The notes under the pieces: generated by a model
What the model was told of the DNA's origin: nothing
The model's database searches: none
Seen by the model: the letters and a program-made list of their open reading frames with translations, nothing else
NCBI RefSeq assembly: GCF_013389665.1
Contig: NZ_CP058316.1
Coordinates: 372,001-436,000 of the forward strand
Reading direction: 5' to 3'
Length of the DNA: 64,000 nt
Source: Microbacterium oleivorans
Lineage (GTDB): Bacteria > Actinomycetota > Actinomycetes > Actinomycetales > Microbacteriaceae
Translations under genes and position numbers: made by a program
Shown: positions 27,464 through 35,769 of the stretch, piece after piece
Position numbering within the stretch: the first letter of the stretch is position 1
How the letters are laid out: the number at the start of each line of letters is the position of its first letter

Positions 27464-28486
27464 TCAGAGCCAGTCGTTGCGCTTGAAGATGCCGTAGAGC
27501 CCGGCGCTGAGCAGCACCATGATCCCGAGCGCCATCGGATAGCCCCAGGGCTGGTCGAGTTCGGGCATGAAGCGGAAGTTCATGCCGTAGACGCTGGCGA
27601 CGAAGGTCGGCGCGAACCCGATCGCCGCCCAGGACGAGATCTTCTTGACCTGGTCGTTCTGCCGCACCTGAACCTCGGTGAGGTGCGCCATCTTCTCGTC
27701 CAGGCGCTGGTTGACCAGAGTCGCGTGGATCGTCAGAGCGTCATCGAGGGTGTGCCGCATCGACAGGACCCGATCGGCGACGTACTGCGCCCGTCCCCGC
27801 AGGTCGTCCCATCGGGCGGGTTCCCGGCCGAGGCGCGGGTCCTGCATCGCCGAGGCCAGGCGCGCGAGGACGTCGGGCAGCGGTGTCGTCGCATGGGCGA
27901 GGTCGATCACCTCGCGCTGCAGATCGAAGATCCGTCGAGACACCCCGGGGTCGTCACCGAAGATCTGGTCCTCGATCTCGTCGATGTCGTTCTCGACACC
28001 GTCGAGCACCGCTCGATAGCCCCCGGTGGTGAGCTCCATGAGCACCCAGAGGACGGCGGAGGGGCCGTGCCGGAGGAGATCGGGGTGCCCCTCGATACGG
28101 CGACGCGCGTCGTCGACGTCGATGCGGTCGGAGCGTGTGACGGTGACGATGAGCGCCTCGGAGAGGAAGACGTCGACCTCGTCGCACCGCACCGTCTCGG
28201 ACGCGTCGTCGTATCGCGCCGGCTGCAGCACCACGAACACGTCGTCGCCGTAGCGTTCGAAGATCGATCGCTGATGCGTACGCAGGCTCTCGCGGAGTGC
28301 GATCGGGTGCACGCCGAGCTCCTCGCCGAGCCGCTCGAGCTCGTCCGCGTCCGCGTCGACGAGCGCGATCCAGGCGAAGCCGCCGCGTTCTTCCGCCCGC
28401 TGTCGCGCCGATGCGGGTGACACGTCGTCGGAGCCGTCGGGAAGAGGCACGCCGTCGACGTAGAGCGTGGTGCGCACGATCGTCAT
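27464..28486 (-). CDS. corA: CorA family magnesium/cobalt transporter
   Basis: A 340-residue Mg2+/Co2+ channel. A large, mostly helical cytoplasmic N-terminal domain is followed by two C-terminal membrane helices; the GMN selectivity signature is in SVYGMNFRFMPEL, and the protein ends with the basic FKRNDWL tail usual for CorA. The helix before the membrane carries LTEVQVRQNDQVKKISSWAA, the conserved gating stalk. The ATG lies exactly six bases after TACAGT, suggesting a leaderless mRNA. It is divergent from the response regulator and shares a short gap containing CATAG repeats. Confidence 0.94.
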   Translation of the reverse strand: MTIVRTTLYVDGVPLPDGSDDVSPASARQRAEERGGFAWIALVDADADELERLGEELGVHPIALRESLRTHQRSIFERYGDDVFVVLQPARYDDASETVRCDEVDVFLSEALIVTVTRSDRIDVDDARRRIEGHPDLLRHGPSAVLWVLMELTTGGYRAVLDGVENDIDEIEDQIFGDDPGVSRRIFDLQREVIDLAHATTPLPDVLARLASAMQDPRLGREPARWDDLRGRAQYVADRVLSMRHTLDDALTIHATLVNQRLDEKMAHLTEVQVRQNDQVKKISSWAAIGFAPTFVASVYGMNFRFMPELDQPWGYPMALGIMVLLSAGLYGIFKRNDWL

Positions 28487-28492
28487 GTCGTC

Positions 28493-28498
28493 ACTGTA
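28493..28498 (-). promoter_or_regulatory. Candidate -10 element (TACAGT) for leaderless corA
   Basis: TACAGT on the minus strand ends six bases before the corA ATG; no Shine-Dalgarno sequence is present. Confidence 0.45.
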
Positions 28499-28525
28499 TG
28501 CCGCACCGGTCTCTCACAGCGGAGG

Positions 28526-28553
28526 CATAGCCTCGTCCATAGCTTCTCCATAG
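28526..28553 (+). repeat. Three CATAG direct repeats, probable response-regulator site
   Basis: CATAG occurs at 28526-28530, 28538-28542 and 28549-28553, with start spacing of 12 and 11 bases. About one helical turn between direct repeats is the usual layout of OmpR/PhoB-family binding sites. They lie 10 or more bases upstream of the -10 of the response-regulator gene, over its -35 region. Confidence 0.55.
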
Positions 28554-28562
28554 AGAACACCG

Positions 28563-28568
28563 CAGAAT
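28563..28568 (+). promoter_or_regulatory. Candidate -10 element (CAGAAT), leaderless
   Basis: CAGAAT followed by GGGCGC and the ATG at 28575. The same arrangement occurs before the genes at 31037 and 41202. Confidence 0.4.
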
Positions 28569-28574
28569 GGGCGC

Positions 28575-29306
28575 ATGACCACCCCCGCGCCCACCATCTT
28601 GCAGCGTCCCGACGGTTCCCCTCTGCGCGTGCTCGTCGTCGATGACGAGCAGATGCTGACCGATCTGCTCTCGATGGCGCTGAAGATGGAGGGATGGGAG
28701 GTCCGCTCGGCGGCATCCGGTTTCGAAGCCCTCTCGGAGGCCCGGGACTTCGATCCCGACGCCATGGTGCTCGACATCATGATGCCCGACCTCGACGGCA
28801 TGTCCGTGCTGCAACGGTTGCGGCAGTCGGGCGACGACGTGCCCGTGCTCTTCCTCACCGCCAAGGACTCGGTCTCGGATCGGGTGGCAGGCCTCACCGC
28901 GGGCGGCGACGACTACGTCACCAAGCCTTTCAGCCTCGAGGAGGTCGTCGCCCGGCTCCGCGGCCTGATGCGCCGCGCCGGCACCGCCACCGCCGGCGGA
29001 GCCGACCCCGTGCTGCGCGTGGGCGACCTCTCGCTGAACGAGGACTCGCACGAGATCGAGCGTGACGGCACCAACATCGAGCTCACGGCGACAGAGTTCG
29101 AGCTGCTGCGGTACCTCATGCGCAACCAGCGGCGTGTCGTCTCGAAGGCTCAGATCCTCGACCGTGTCTGGAACTACGACTTCGGGGGACGCTCGTCGGT
29201 CGTCGAGCTCTACATCTCCTACCTCCGCAAGAAGATCGACGCCGGTCGGGAGCCGCTCATCCACACGGTGCGCGGCGTCGGCTACATGATCAAAGCGCCG
29301 CAGTGA
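28575..29306 (+). CDS. OmpR/PhoB-family DNA-binding response regulator
   Basis: A 243-residue regulator. The receiver domain shows the acidic pocket VLVVDDEQ, the phospho-acceptor Asp67 (MVLDIMMPD), the switch Thr in FLTAKDS and the Lys in VTKPFSL. The C-terminal winged-helix domain shows LTATEFELLRYLM and the recognition region RSSVVELYISYLRKKID. It should be phosphorylated by the kinase that overlaps it (GTGA) and bind direct repeats such as the CATAG copies upstream. It resembles actinobacterial TcrA/MprA-like regulators; the signal is unknown. Confidence 0.94.
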   Translation: MTTPAPTILQRPDGSPLRVLVVDDEQMLTDLLSMALKMEGWEVRSAASGFEALSEARDFDPDAMVLDIMMPDLDGMSVLQRLRQSGDDVPVLFLTAKDSVSDRVAGLTAGGDDYVTKPFSLEEVVARLRGLMRRAGTATAGGADPVLRVGDLSLNEDSHEIERDGTNIELTATEFELLRYLMRNQRRVVSKAQILDRVWNYDFGGRSSVVELYISYLRKKIDAGREPLIHTVRGVGYMIKAPQ

Positions 29307-30925
29307 GCACGGCGTCCGGCGCCGGTGCCGAAACCTCGAGCCTCACCGAACGCGGCTCCGTCGATGCGACGCCGGATGCCGGTGCGGGCGCTCGCCGCCG
29401 CCGTAAGCGCTGGACCCTGCAGACCCGACTGATGCTCACGGTCGTCGGCATCGTGGCCTTGACGCTGATCGCGAGTGCCGTCGGGCTCGCCACCACGATC
29501 GGCAGCGTCCTCGTGGGCACCGTGCAGACCAACGCGGTGTCGCTCACACGTGCCCTCAAGCTGTTCGACGACGGCTACGTGCCGCGTGTACGCGCCGCCG
29601 ACGAGACGATAGCGAACACGCAGGGCCTCCCCTACGGCTACACGCTGTTCGTCCGCGGTCCCCTCGGTCAGGTCTCGGCCGCCACCGTCAGCGGCGAGGA
29701 CGGCGTGAGGAGCCTCTCCACCGAGGAGTTCTCCGACCTCGCCTCAGCTGATCTGAGCATGGGCGCGACCACGACCGCGATCGGCGACCTCGGCACCTAT
29801 CGGCTCGTCTCCTTCAAAGCCGGGGACATCACGGGAGTCGCCGGACTGCCGCTGGCTGAGGTCGACCGGACCGTGGCCGAGGTGGTCACCACCATCACGA
29901 TCGTGACGGTGGGCGGGCTGCTGCTGCTGAGCGCGGCCATCGCGGTCGTGATCCAACGCTCGCTCCGACCGCTTCGCGTGGTCGCCGACACCGCGGCTCG
30001 CGTGGCATCCATTCCTCTCGCCCAGGGGGCGGTGACGATCACGGAACGTGTGCCCGAGGAGGAGACCGACGACAACGACGAGATCGGACGCGTCGGCGCG
30101 GCGCTGAACACCCTCCTCGACCACGTCGACTCTTCTCTCGTCGCACGCCAGCGCAACGAGGAACGGATGCGGTCGTTCGTCGCCGACGCCAGCCACGAGC
30201 TGCGGACGCCGTTGGCGTCGATCCGCGGCTACTCCGAACTGTCGCTGCGCGCGATGCGCCAGGGGGTGCCCGGGGTCGAGGAGACCACCGCGTCGGCGCT
30301 GGAGCGCATCCAGGCCCAGTCGCTGCGGATGACGAGCCTGGTCGAGGACCTCCTGCTGCTCGCACGGCTCGACGAAGGACAGGAGCTGGTCTACGGCTCC
30401 GTGGACCTCACCGCCCTCGCCGTCGACGCGGTCGCCGACGCGCGCGTCGCGGGACAGGGCCACCAGTGGCGACTGGATGTCGGCGACGAACCGGTCGTCG
30501 TCGCCGCGGACGCGACCCGCATCACACAGGTCGTCGCGAACCTGCTGGCCAACGCCCGCGTCCACACACCGGGCGGGACGACCGTCACCACATCGGTTCG
30601 CGTCGACGACGGCACCGCCGTGCTCGCGGTGCACGACGACGGGCCGGGCATCGACCCGGCCGTGGCGGATGAGATCTTCGAACGGTTCTCGCGCGCCGAT
30701 CGCTCGCGCGCACGTCAGACCGGCGGCACCGGGCTGGGCCTGTCGATCGCCCGAGCCATCGCATCTGCGCACGGCGGTTCGCTGACGGTCCGGATCGACC
30801 CGGGATCCACCACGTTCGAGCTGCGGCTCACCGCGCGTCCCGCCGATCCGGCGGACCCGGCGGCATCGGCGGGATCAGGTGGATCGGCGGGATCAGAGCC
30901 GGAGCGAACCGAGGGCGTCGGCTGA
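29303..30925 (+). CDS. Sensor histidine kinase
   Basis: A 540-residue membrane kinase. After a cytoplasmic tail with basic RRRRKRW comes a first helix (about 42-65), an extracytoplasmic sensor region of about 130 residues, a second helix (TITIVTVGGLLLLSAAIAVV, about 195-215), a HAMP linker, the phospho-His block ASHELRTPLASIRGYSEL, and the ATPase G1 (DDGPGIDPAVADEIF) and G2 (GGTGLGLSIA) boxes. A Gly/Ser-rich tail with repeated PADPA/GSGGSAGS ends the protein. The GTG start overlaps the regulator stop by four bases, so the two are coupled. The extracytoplasmic region shows no known sensor fold by eye. Confidence 0.94.
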   Translation: MSTASGAGAETSSLTERGSVDATPDAGAGARRRRKRWTLQTRLMLTVVGIVALTLIASAVGLATTIGSVLVGTVQTNAVSLTRALKLFDDGYVPRVRAADETIANTQGLPYGYTLFVRGPLGQVSAATVSGEDGVRSLSTEEFSDLASADLSMGATTTAIGDLGTYRLVSFKAGDITGVAGLPLAEVDRTVAEVVTTITIVTVGGLLLLSAAIAVVIQRSLRPLRVVADTAARVASIPLAQGAVTITERVPEEETDDNDEIGRVGAALNTLLDHVDSSLVARQRNEERMRSFVADASHELRTPLASIRGYSELSLRAMRQGVPGVEETTASALERIQAQSLRMTSLVEDLLLLARLDEGQELVYGSVDLTALAVDAVADARVAGQGHQWRLDVGDEPVVVAADATRITQVVANLLANARVHTPGGTTVTTSVRVDDGTAVLAVHDDGPGIDPAVADEIFERFSRADRSRARQTGGTGLGLSIARAIASAHGGSLTVRIDPGSTTFELRLTARPADPADPAASAGSGGSAGSEPERTEGVG

Positions 30926-30986
30926 CGAGCCCGCGCGAGTGCGCGTCGCCTCCTCCCCTGAGTCGCGCGAGAGCGCGTTCTGCCGA

Positions 30987-31002
30987 TCGAAGCTCTGTTC
31001 GA
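30987..31002 (+). promoter_or_regulatory. LexA/SOS-box-like operator
   Basis: TCGAAG CTCT GTTCGA differs by one base from the actinobacterial SOS box TCGAAC-N4-GTTCGA. It is the core of a perfect 9-bp inverted repeat, CCGATCGAA (30983-30991) and TTCGATCGG (30998-31006). It lies 19 bases before the -10 of the HNH gene, near the -35 position, where LexA would repress. Confidence 0.65.
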
Positions 31003-31036
31003 TCGGAGTGTCGGAGGCCCTCGGCAGAATGGGACG

Positions 31037-32554
31037 ATGCAGACGCAACATGGTGGCCCGGACGAGAAGGACGACACGGCTTCGCTGTCATCCTCGGTGT
31101 CGTCGGCGTCGCCTCACGCCGCTGCGTTCGCCGGGTTCGATGAGTCGTTGCGCCTGCTCCACGCCGCTGAGGTGGCGGCAGTGCGAGCCCTTGCCGAGCT
31201 GGGGCGGTCGGCGCTGCGCGAGGCGCATCGTGGCGGCGTGCGGGGCATGGCCTCCGACATGGAGCTGCGGTCGGTCGCTGCGGAGGCGGCGGGGATCGCG
31301 CGGCGTGGGGATCGGCGGGTGCAGTGGGAGATCGATCACGCGATGACCGTGGTCGACGACTACCCGGCGATGTTCGCGGCGTGGGAGCAGCGCCTCGTCA
31401 CCCGGGAGCACGTCGATGTTGTCGTGAAGGCCGGGCGCGTGGTGCCGGAGGAGGTACGGCCGCAGTTCGATCAGGCCGCGGTGACGGTATGTCAGCGAGA
31501 CATCGCGACGCGTGTAGCCGGGGCGTTGGAGAACCTCGCCGAGCGGATGCACCCGCGGTCGTTCTCGGAGCGTCACCGGGAGGCCGCCGCCGGGCGGTGC
31601 GTGCGGTTATCGCCGGGGCAGGACGGGATGGCCGACCTCTCCGCGACGGTGCCGATGGTGATCGCGGCGGGGATCTACGACCGGTTGACGCAGATGGCGC
31701 AGTCGGTGAAGGACGCGAGGGCGGACGCTGTGGCGGTGGATGCCGCGGGCGCGGTGGACGGCGCGGGCGCTGGCGCGCAGGCGGGCGGTGCGGGCGCGGT
31801 GGGTGGCGCGGGCGTCAGCGATGGCGCCGCGTTCGGAGTGGATGCCGAACGAGATGCCGATGCCGCTGCCCCTATCCCCGACACCCGGACGATGGATCAG
31901 CTCCGCGCCGACGTGCTCTCGGACCTCGTCCTCGGCGGTGCACCCGTCATCGACCCCACCACCGGCGTGGACGGGCGCGGTGCGCTCGGGGCGATCCGCG
32001 CGAAAGTGCAGGTCGTGATCACCTCAGACACCTTCACCGGGAAGGACGAGCACCCCGCCGAAGCGATCGGCACCGGACTGGTCGATGCCGATACCGTCCG
32101 GGAACTCGCGGCGCAGACGGCGACATGGGACCGGATGTTCATCGACCCGGTCACCCGCACCCCCGTCGAAACCGACTCCTACCGGCCCCTCCCCGCGATG
32201 CGGCGGCTGCTGCAGACCCGCGACCAGCACTGCCGGTTCCCCGGCTGCCGCAGAGCCGCGATCCGCTGCGAGATCGACCACACCATCGACCACGCCCTGG
32301 GCGGCCACACCCACATCCTCAACCTCGCCCACCTCTGCCAACGACACCACTCCATGAAGCAATTCACCAAGTGGCGGGTGAAGCAGATCGGCGGCGGAGT
32401 GCTCGTGTGGACCTCACCCCACGGCAGGGTTTACCGAGAAGACGTCCCCATCCCCGCGGTCTGCTTCACACCCGAACTCGCCACACCACCGCGTCCACCC
32501 GGCCCACCCGGCCGAGGCACCGGTGCACCACCCGACGCACCACCACCCTTCTGA
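31037..32554 (+). CDS. HNH endonuclease domain protein (DUF222/13E12 repeat family)
   Basis: A 505-residue protein of the actinobacterial 13E12 family. The N-terminal DUF222 region runs to about residue 215; a low-complexity Ala/Gly linker follows (about 230-265, GAGAGAQAGGAGAVGGAG); the C-terminal HNH nuclease shows RDQHCRFPGC, CEIDHTIDHALGG and NLAHLCQRHHSMK, with Cys/His metal ligands. A proline-rich tail ends it. Such genes are often multicopy; in M. tuberculosis members were reported to carry SOS boxes (Davis and colleagues' LexA work), and here a LexA-like box lies upstream. The biological role is unknown. The ATG is six bases after CAGAAT, so the mRNA may be leaderless. Confidence 0.9.
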   Translation: MQTQHGGPDEKDDTASLSSSVSSASPHAAAFAGFDESLRLLHAAEVAAVRALAELGRSALREAHRGGVRGMASDMELRSVAAEAAGIARRGDRRVQWEIDHAMTVVDDYPAMFAAWEQRLVTREHVDVVVKAGRVVPEEVRPQFDQAAVTVCQRDIATRVAGALENLAERMHPRSFSERHREAAAGRCVRLSPGQDGMADLSATVPMVIAAGIYDRLTQMAQSVKDARADAVAVDAAGAVDGAGAGAQAGGAGAVGGAGVSDGAAFGVDAERDADAAAPIPDTRTMDQLRADVLSDLVLGGAPVIDPTTGVDGRGALGAIRAKVQVVITSDTFTGKDEHPAEAIGTGLVDADTVRELAAQTATWDRMFIDPVTRTPVETDSYRPLPAMRRLLQTRDQHCRFPGCRRAAIRCEIDHTIDHALGGHTHILNLAHLCQRHHSMKQFTKWRVKQIGGGVLVWTSPHGRVYREDVPIPAVCFTPELATPPRPPGPPGRGTGAPPDAPPPF

Positions 32555-32773
32555 CACGACCGCGGTCACCGGTGGACGGTGCCCCCGGGGCGACGTCATC
32601 GCCTGTAGGGGGTCCCGTTCGAAATCGAGCCCGTTCAGGTGAGCGCCCGGTCAGCCCGTGTCCAGCTCCCGAGCGCGCCCGGCCTGCCCCGTGCCCTCCC
32701 CGGACGGCGCGCACCCCGGAGCACCCATCCCGGAGCTCGCCATCCCGAAGCGGCGGTTCAGGAGCGTGCCGGT

Positions 32774-34321
32774 TCAGTACCCGGCGAACGCGTCCGTCGT
32801 CAGTGATCGCGCCTTCCCGAGAGCAGGAGCCAGATCGGCGATCAGCCGCGGCGGGCCGGAGATGAACGCGTGGCGCTCGGCGAGGTCGGGAACGAGATCG
32901 GCGAGGCCCGAAGCAGCCAGGCGTGCACCGCCTGCCCAGCGCCAGTGCTCCGGCAGATCCCGCGGGTCGTCGCGCGTCACCACGAGCACCCGGATACCGG
33001 CAGCCACGATGTCGTCGCGGAACGCGAGCTCCTCCGAGGCCGACGCCACATAGACCATCACGACATCGCGCTGCTCACCGGCCAGACGCAGTTGCCGAAG
33101 CTGCGAGACGAAGGGCGTCACCCCGATCCCTGCGGCCACCAGCAGCACCTTGGCATCCGTGCGCGAGGGAAGCACGAAGTCCCCCCACACGCCCGTCACC
33201 GGGAGGTCACGCCCCGGCTCGACGAGCGCGAGCGCCTTCTTGTAGCTCGACTGCGACCCCTCACGGATCGCGATCCGAACCTCGGGAAGCTCAGCAGGTG
33301 CCGACACGATCGAGAACTCCCGGCGGGTGCCCCGCGCGTCGGGCCGACGGTGCGGCACCTCGAGCTCGAGGTACTGCCCCGGGCGGAACCGGAACCCGCG
33401 ATGCGCACGGAATGTCAATTCGCGCACCGACGGGGTCAGCGCCGTGCGTTCGACGAACCGCAGCCGAACCGACGCACGCCATGCGAAGGCGAACGCCACG
33501 AGGTTGCCGATCAGCAGCGCGCGTTCCTGGCCGAGGCTGATCTCGCCGATCAGGATCGGCCACCCCGCCAGCGCACCGACAACGGCGGCGACGAGGTACT
33601 GCTGCGACCGTCGCGGGGGCAGCGTCAACGGCTCCGACAGCATGAACGCGCCGAGGAACAGGAAGGGCGAAGACCACAGCACCTGACCGATGACTCCCCC
33701 GTCGACGGGGATCGAGGCCTGGGCGTACTGGACGAACGTCCGCAGGAGCGCCACGCCGACGGCCACCGCGAGGAACACCGCGACGACGCGCACCTTCTCG
33801 GTGCGCACCAGCACGAGCCCGCCGAGCACGACCACCGGCGCGGCGAGCAGCGGCGACCCGACCCACCACGCCGAGGCGCCCAGATCGAAGAACGGGATGC
33901 TCAGAACCGTCAGCGCGGTCGCACCCGCTGCCGCGGGGTTGAAGATGTGACGCCCGCGCCAGGCGAGCAGGTACTTCGACGCCGAGGCGACGACGCCCGC
34001 GATCGCGATGCCCAGCAGGCCCGCGGGCTCGAGGGTCGGGCGCAGGACGAAAAGCAGGATGAGCGCGGTGATCACCGCAGACTCGATGCGCCACGAGCGG
34101 CCGAGCAGGCGCTGCGCGACGGCATCCACGAGGGCGATCGACACGACGAGCACGACGAGCGCCGCCGGGAGGGCCAGCGGGTCCACCGCGAGCTGGCCGG
34201 TGAAGGCGAGGGCGAACGCGATCAGCCCCAGCGCGCTCAGCGAGACGAGCACCAGCCGGTACATCGAGATGCGCCCGAGCGCGCCCACGGCGCGATTTCG
34301 GATGGCGGTGAGCGAGGTCAT
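32774..34321 (-). CDS. RnfD/NqrB-like membrane domain fused to ferredoxin-NAD(P)H reductase domain
   Basis: A 515-residue fusion. The first about 290 residues hold about 9-10 membrane helices and resemble RnfD/NqrB: SKYLLAWRGRHIFNPAAAG and GAFMLSEPLTLPPRR correspond to the HIFNPAA and MATDPVT blocks, although the second is changed. No SGAT-type covalent-flavin motif is seen in this part. The C-terminal part is a ferredoxin:NADP reductase: FAD-binding FRPGQYLELEVPHR and RREFSIVSAP, then NAD-binding LVAAGIGVTPFVSQLRQL and FISGPPRLI. It probably takes electrons from NAD(P)H to a membrane flavin and the flavin lipoprotein next door. The ATG overlaps the apbE stop (ATGA). Confidence 0.88.
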   Translation of the reverse strand: MTSLTAIRNRAVGALGRISMYRLVLVSLSALGLIAFALAFTGQLAVDPLALPAALVVLVVSIALVDAVAQRLLGRSWRIESAVITALILLFVLRPTLEPAGLLGIAIAGVVASASKYLLAWRGRHIFNPAAAGATALTVLSIPFFDLGASAWWVGSPLLAAPVVVLGGLVLVRTEKVRVVAVFLAVAVGVALLRTFVQYAQASIPVDGGVIGQVLWSSPFLFLGAFMLSEPLTLPPRRSQQYLVAAVVGALAGWPILIGEISLGQERALLIGNLVAFAFAWRASVRLRFVERTALTPSVRELTFRAHRGFRFRPGQYLELEVPHRRPDARGTRREFSIVSAPAELPEVRIAIREGSQSSYKKALALVEPGRDLPVTGVWGDFVLPSRTDAKVLLVAAGIGVTPFVSQLRQLRLAGEQRDVVMVYVASASEELAFRDDIVAAGIRVLVVTRDDPRDLPEHWRWAGGARLAASGLADLVPDLAERHAFISGPPRLIADLAPALGKARSLTTDAFAGY

Positions 34322-35190
34322 ACGAACAGCTCCGCTTCGCAGTGAGGTGACCATTCGACGGGGCCGTCGGTGCGCATCCGCACCCACGCGGCCCCCCGGG
34401 CGGCCGCGAAGCGCGGCCCACCCTCGAAGAACAGGGCGGTGGCGACGGCATCCGCCGTCATCGCGTCGGCCGCGACGGCCCAGGTCGCCGCATACTCCCG
34501 CACCGGGTGGCCGGTGCGGGCATCGAGAACGTGATGAAGACCATCGCCCCAGGCACGGCGATTGGTTGCCGATGCGCACAGGGCACCGGCCGCGAGCGTC
34601 CACACGCCGATCGCCCGACGGGCGTCGTAGGGGTGCTCCAAGGCGATGCGCTGCGCTACGCCGTCGACCGCGAGGTCGCCGCTGGCGTCGACGACCAGCC
34701 ATCCCTCGACGCGGGAGCGGAGCACGCCGAGCACGAGGTCGACGAGCCGCCCCTTGCCGATCGCTCCGACATCGATGATGGCGGGCCCGCGCAGCGTCAG
34801 CGACCCATCAGCGGCCTGGACCAGCTCGCGCCAATCACCGGGCGCGGGCTCGGCACCCCGATCGAGGAGGGAGTAAGCCGCGTCGTAGCCACGACGAGCG
34901 AGCGCATCCCCCACCAGCGGATTGACCGAGCCGCCCGTGGCGCGATCGAGGGCGTCGTATAGGCCGAGCATCGCCGCTGCGTCCGGCGGAGCGGCCACCG
35001 ACCCCCCGGCGGCGATCTGCCGCACGAGGGAGTCCGGGCGGAACCTCGACCACTCGCGGTCGAAACCGTCGACCACGGACGATACGGCCGCCCGATCGTC
35101 GCCCGTGAGAGGTGCCGCACTGTCGACGCGCCACGCGGTCCCGATCGCGTCGAACTCCCATCGATGCGATGCGAGCGTGGACACGCTCAT
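34318..35190 (-). CDS. apbE: FAD:protein FMN transferase
   Basis: A 290-residue ApbE-family flavin transferase that attaches FMN from FAD to a Ser/Thr of a target protein. Visible blocks are the N-terminal FDAIGTAWRV, the VNPLVGDAL segment, AIIDVGAIGKGRLVDLV (FAD site), VDASGDLAVDG, and the C-terminal HHVLDARTGHPV...AVAADAMTADAVATALF with the metal-binding Asp residues. It has no signal peptide or lipobox, so its site of action (cytoplasm or outside) is unclear. It overlaps both neighbours by four bases (ATGA), and the upstream gene encodes an obvious substrate, an FMN-binding lipoprotein. Confidence 0.92.
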   Translation of the reverse strand: MSVSTLASHRWEFDAIGTAWRVDSAAPLTGDDRAAVSSVVDGFDREWSRFRPDSLVRQIAAGGSVAAPPDAAAMLGLYDALDRATGGSVNPLVGDALARRGYDAAYSLLDRGAEPAPGDWRELVQAADGSLTLRGPAIIDVGAIGKGRLVDLVLGVLRSRVEGWLVVDASGDLAVDGVAQRIALEHPYDARRAIGVWTLAAGALCASATNRRAWGDGLHHVLDARTGHPVREYAATWAVAADAMTADAVATALFFEGGPRFAAARGAAWVRMRTDGPVEWSPHCEAELFV

Positions 35191-35681
35191 GCCGCAGCGT
35201 CGGTTCGGATCTCCTCCACCGCCGCGTTGAAGCCGCCGCTGGTGAGTGAGGACCCGGCGACCCGATCCACCTCGACCTCGTCGAGGCTCTTGCCGATCAC
35301 GAGGTCATCGATGCCCCCGATGAACTCCGCCTGGTACTGACGGCTCTCACGGCGGGTGGGCTCACCCGTCACCTCGACGTCGGTCACGGCATCGGAGGCG
35401 ATCGTCAGGGTGACTGTGATCGTCTCGGGCCCCTCCGGCGTCTGGTAGGTGCCCTCGGCGGTGTACGAACCGTCGGCGTAGGCGCTGCCCGCGGTGCCCG
35501 CGGAGCCGGTGGATCCGCTCGTGCCCTCGGTCGTGGGCGACGTCGTCTCGGGTGCGGAGCCCGATGCCGGCTGCTCGGCTTCGGCCTGACCGGCGCACCC
35601 GGCGAGCAGGGCGAGACCGGCGACGGATGCGGCGGCAGCGGTGACGCGCAGCGAACGGGGTACGGCAGTGGTGCGGATCAT
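35187..35681 (-). CDS. FMN-binding domain lipoprotein, likely ApbE substrate
   Basis: A 164-residue secreted lipoprotein. Residues 1-28 are a signal peptide with lipobox LLAGC (lipidated Cys29). A Ser/Thr/Gly/Glu-rich linker of about 45 residues is followed by an FMN_bind domain from YADGSYTAEGTY to the C-terminus. The motif DRVAGSSLTSGG (from Asp139) aligns with the DxxSGATxT flavinylation motif, so Ser145 is the likely FMN attachment residue; Ser in place of Thr is tolerated in the family. AGGAGG lies before the ATG at 35681. Its job is probably to carry electrons at the outer face of the membrane, received from the RnfD-reductase fusion. Confidence 0.85.
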   Translation of the reverse strand: MIRTTAVPRSLRVTAAAASVAGLALLAGCAGQAEAEQPASGSAPETTSPTTEGTSGSTGSAGTAGSAYADGSYTAEGTYQTPEGPETITVTLTIASDAVTDVEVTGEPTRRESRQYQAEFIGGIDDLVIGKSLDEVEVDRVAGSSLTSGGFNAAVEEIRTDAAA

Positions 35682-35769
35682 GGTAGGTCCTCCTGTGTCG
35701 TGCCCCTCCGGGGGGAGGTGGGCTCCTTTCACGGTAGCGGCCCGGCGCCATGCGGCTCCTAGGCGGATC

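Noticed and set aside
32620..32650. GTTCGAA and GTTCA half-sites after the HNH gene, considered as a second LexA box
   Set aside because: The half-sites do not have the N4 spacing of an SOS box and lie downstream of a stop codon with no promoter nearby.
32555..32773. 219-base gap between the HNH gene and the RnfD-reductase fusion, searched for a small gene or RNA
   Set aside because: Only short palindromes (GACCGCGGTC at 32558-32567, CACCGGTG at 32567-32574) were found; no ribosome-binding site with a coding frame and no tRNA fold.
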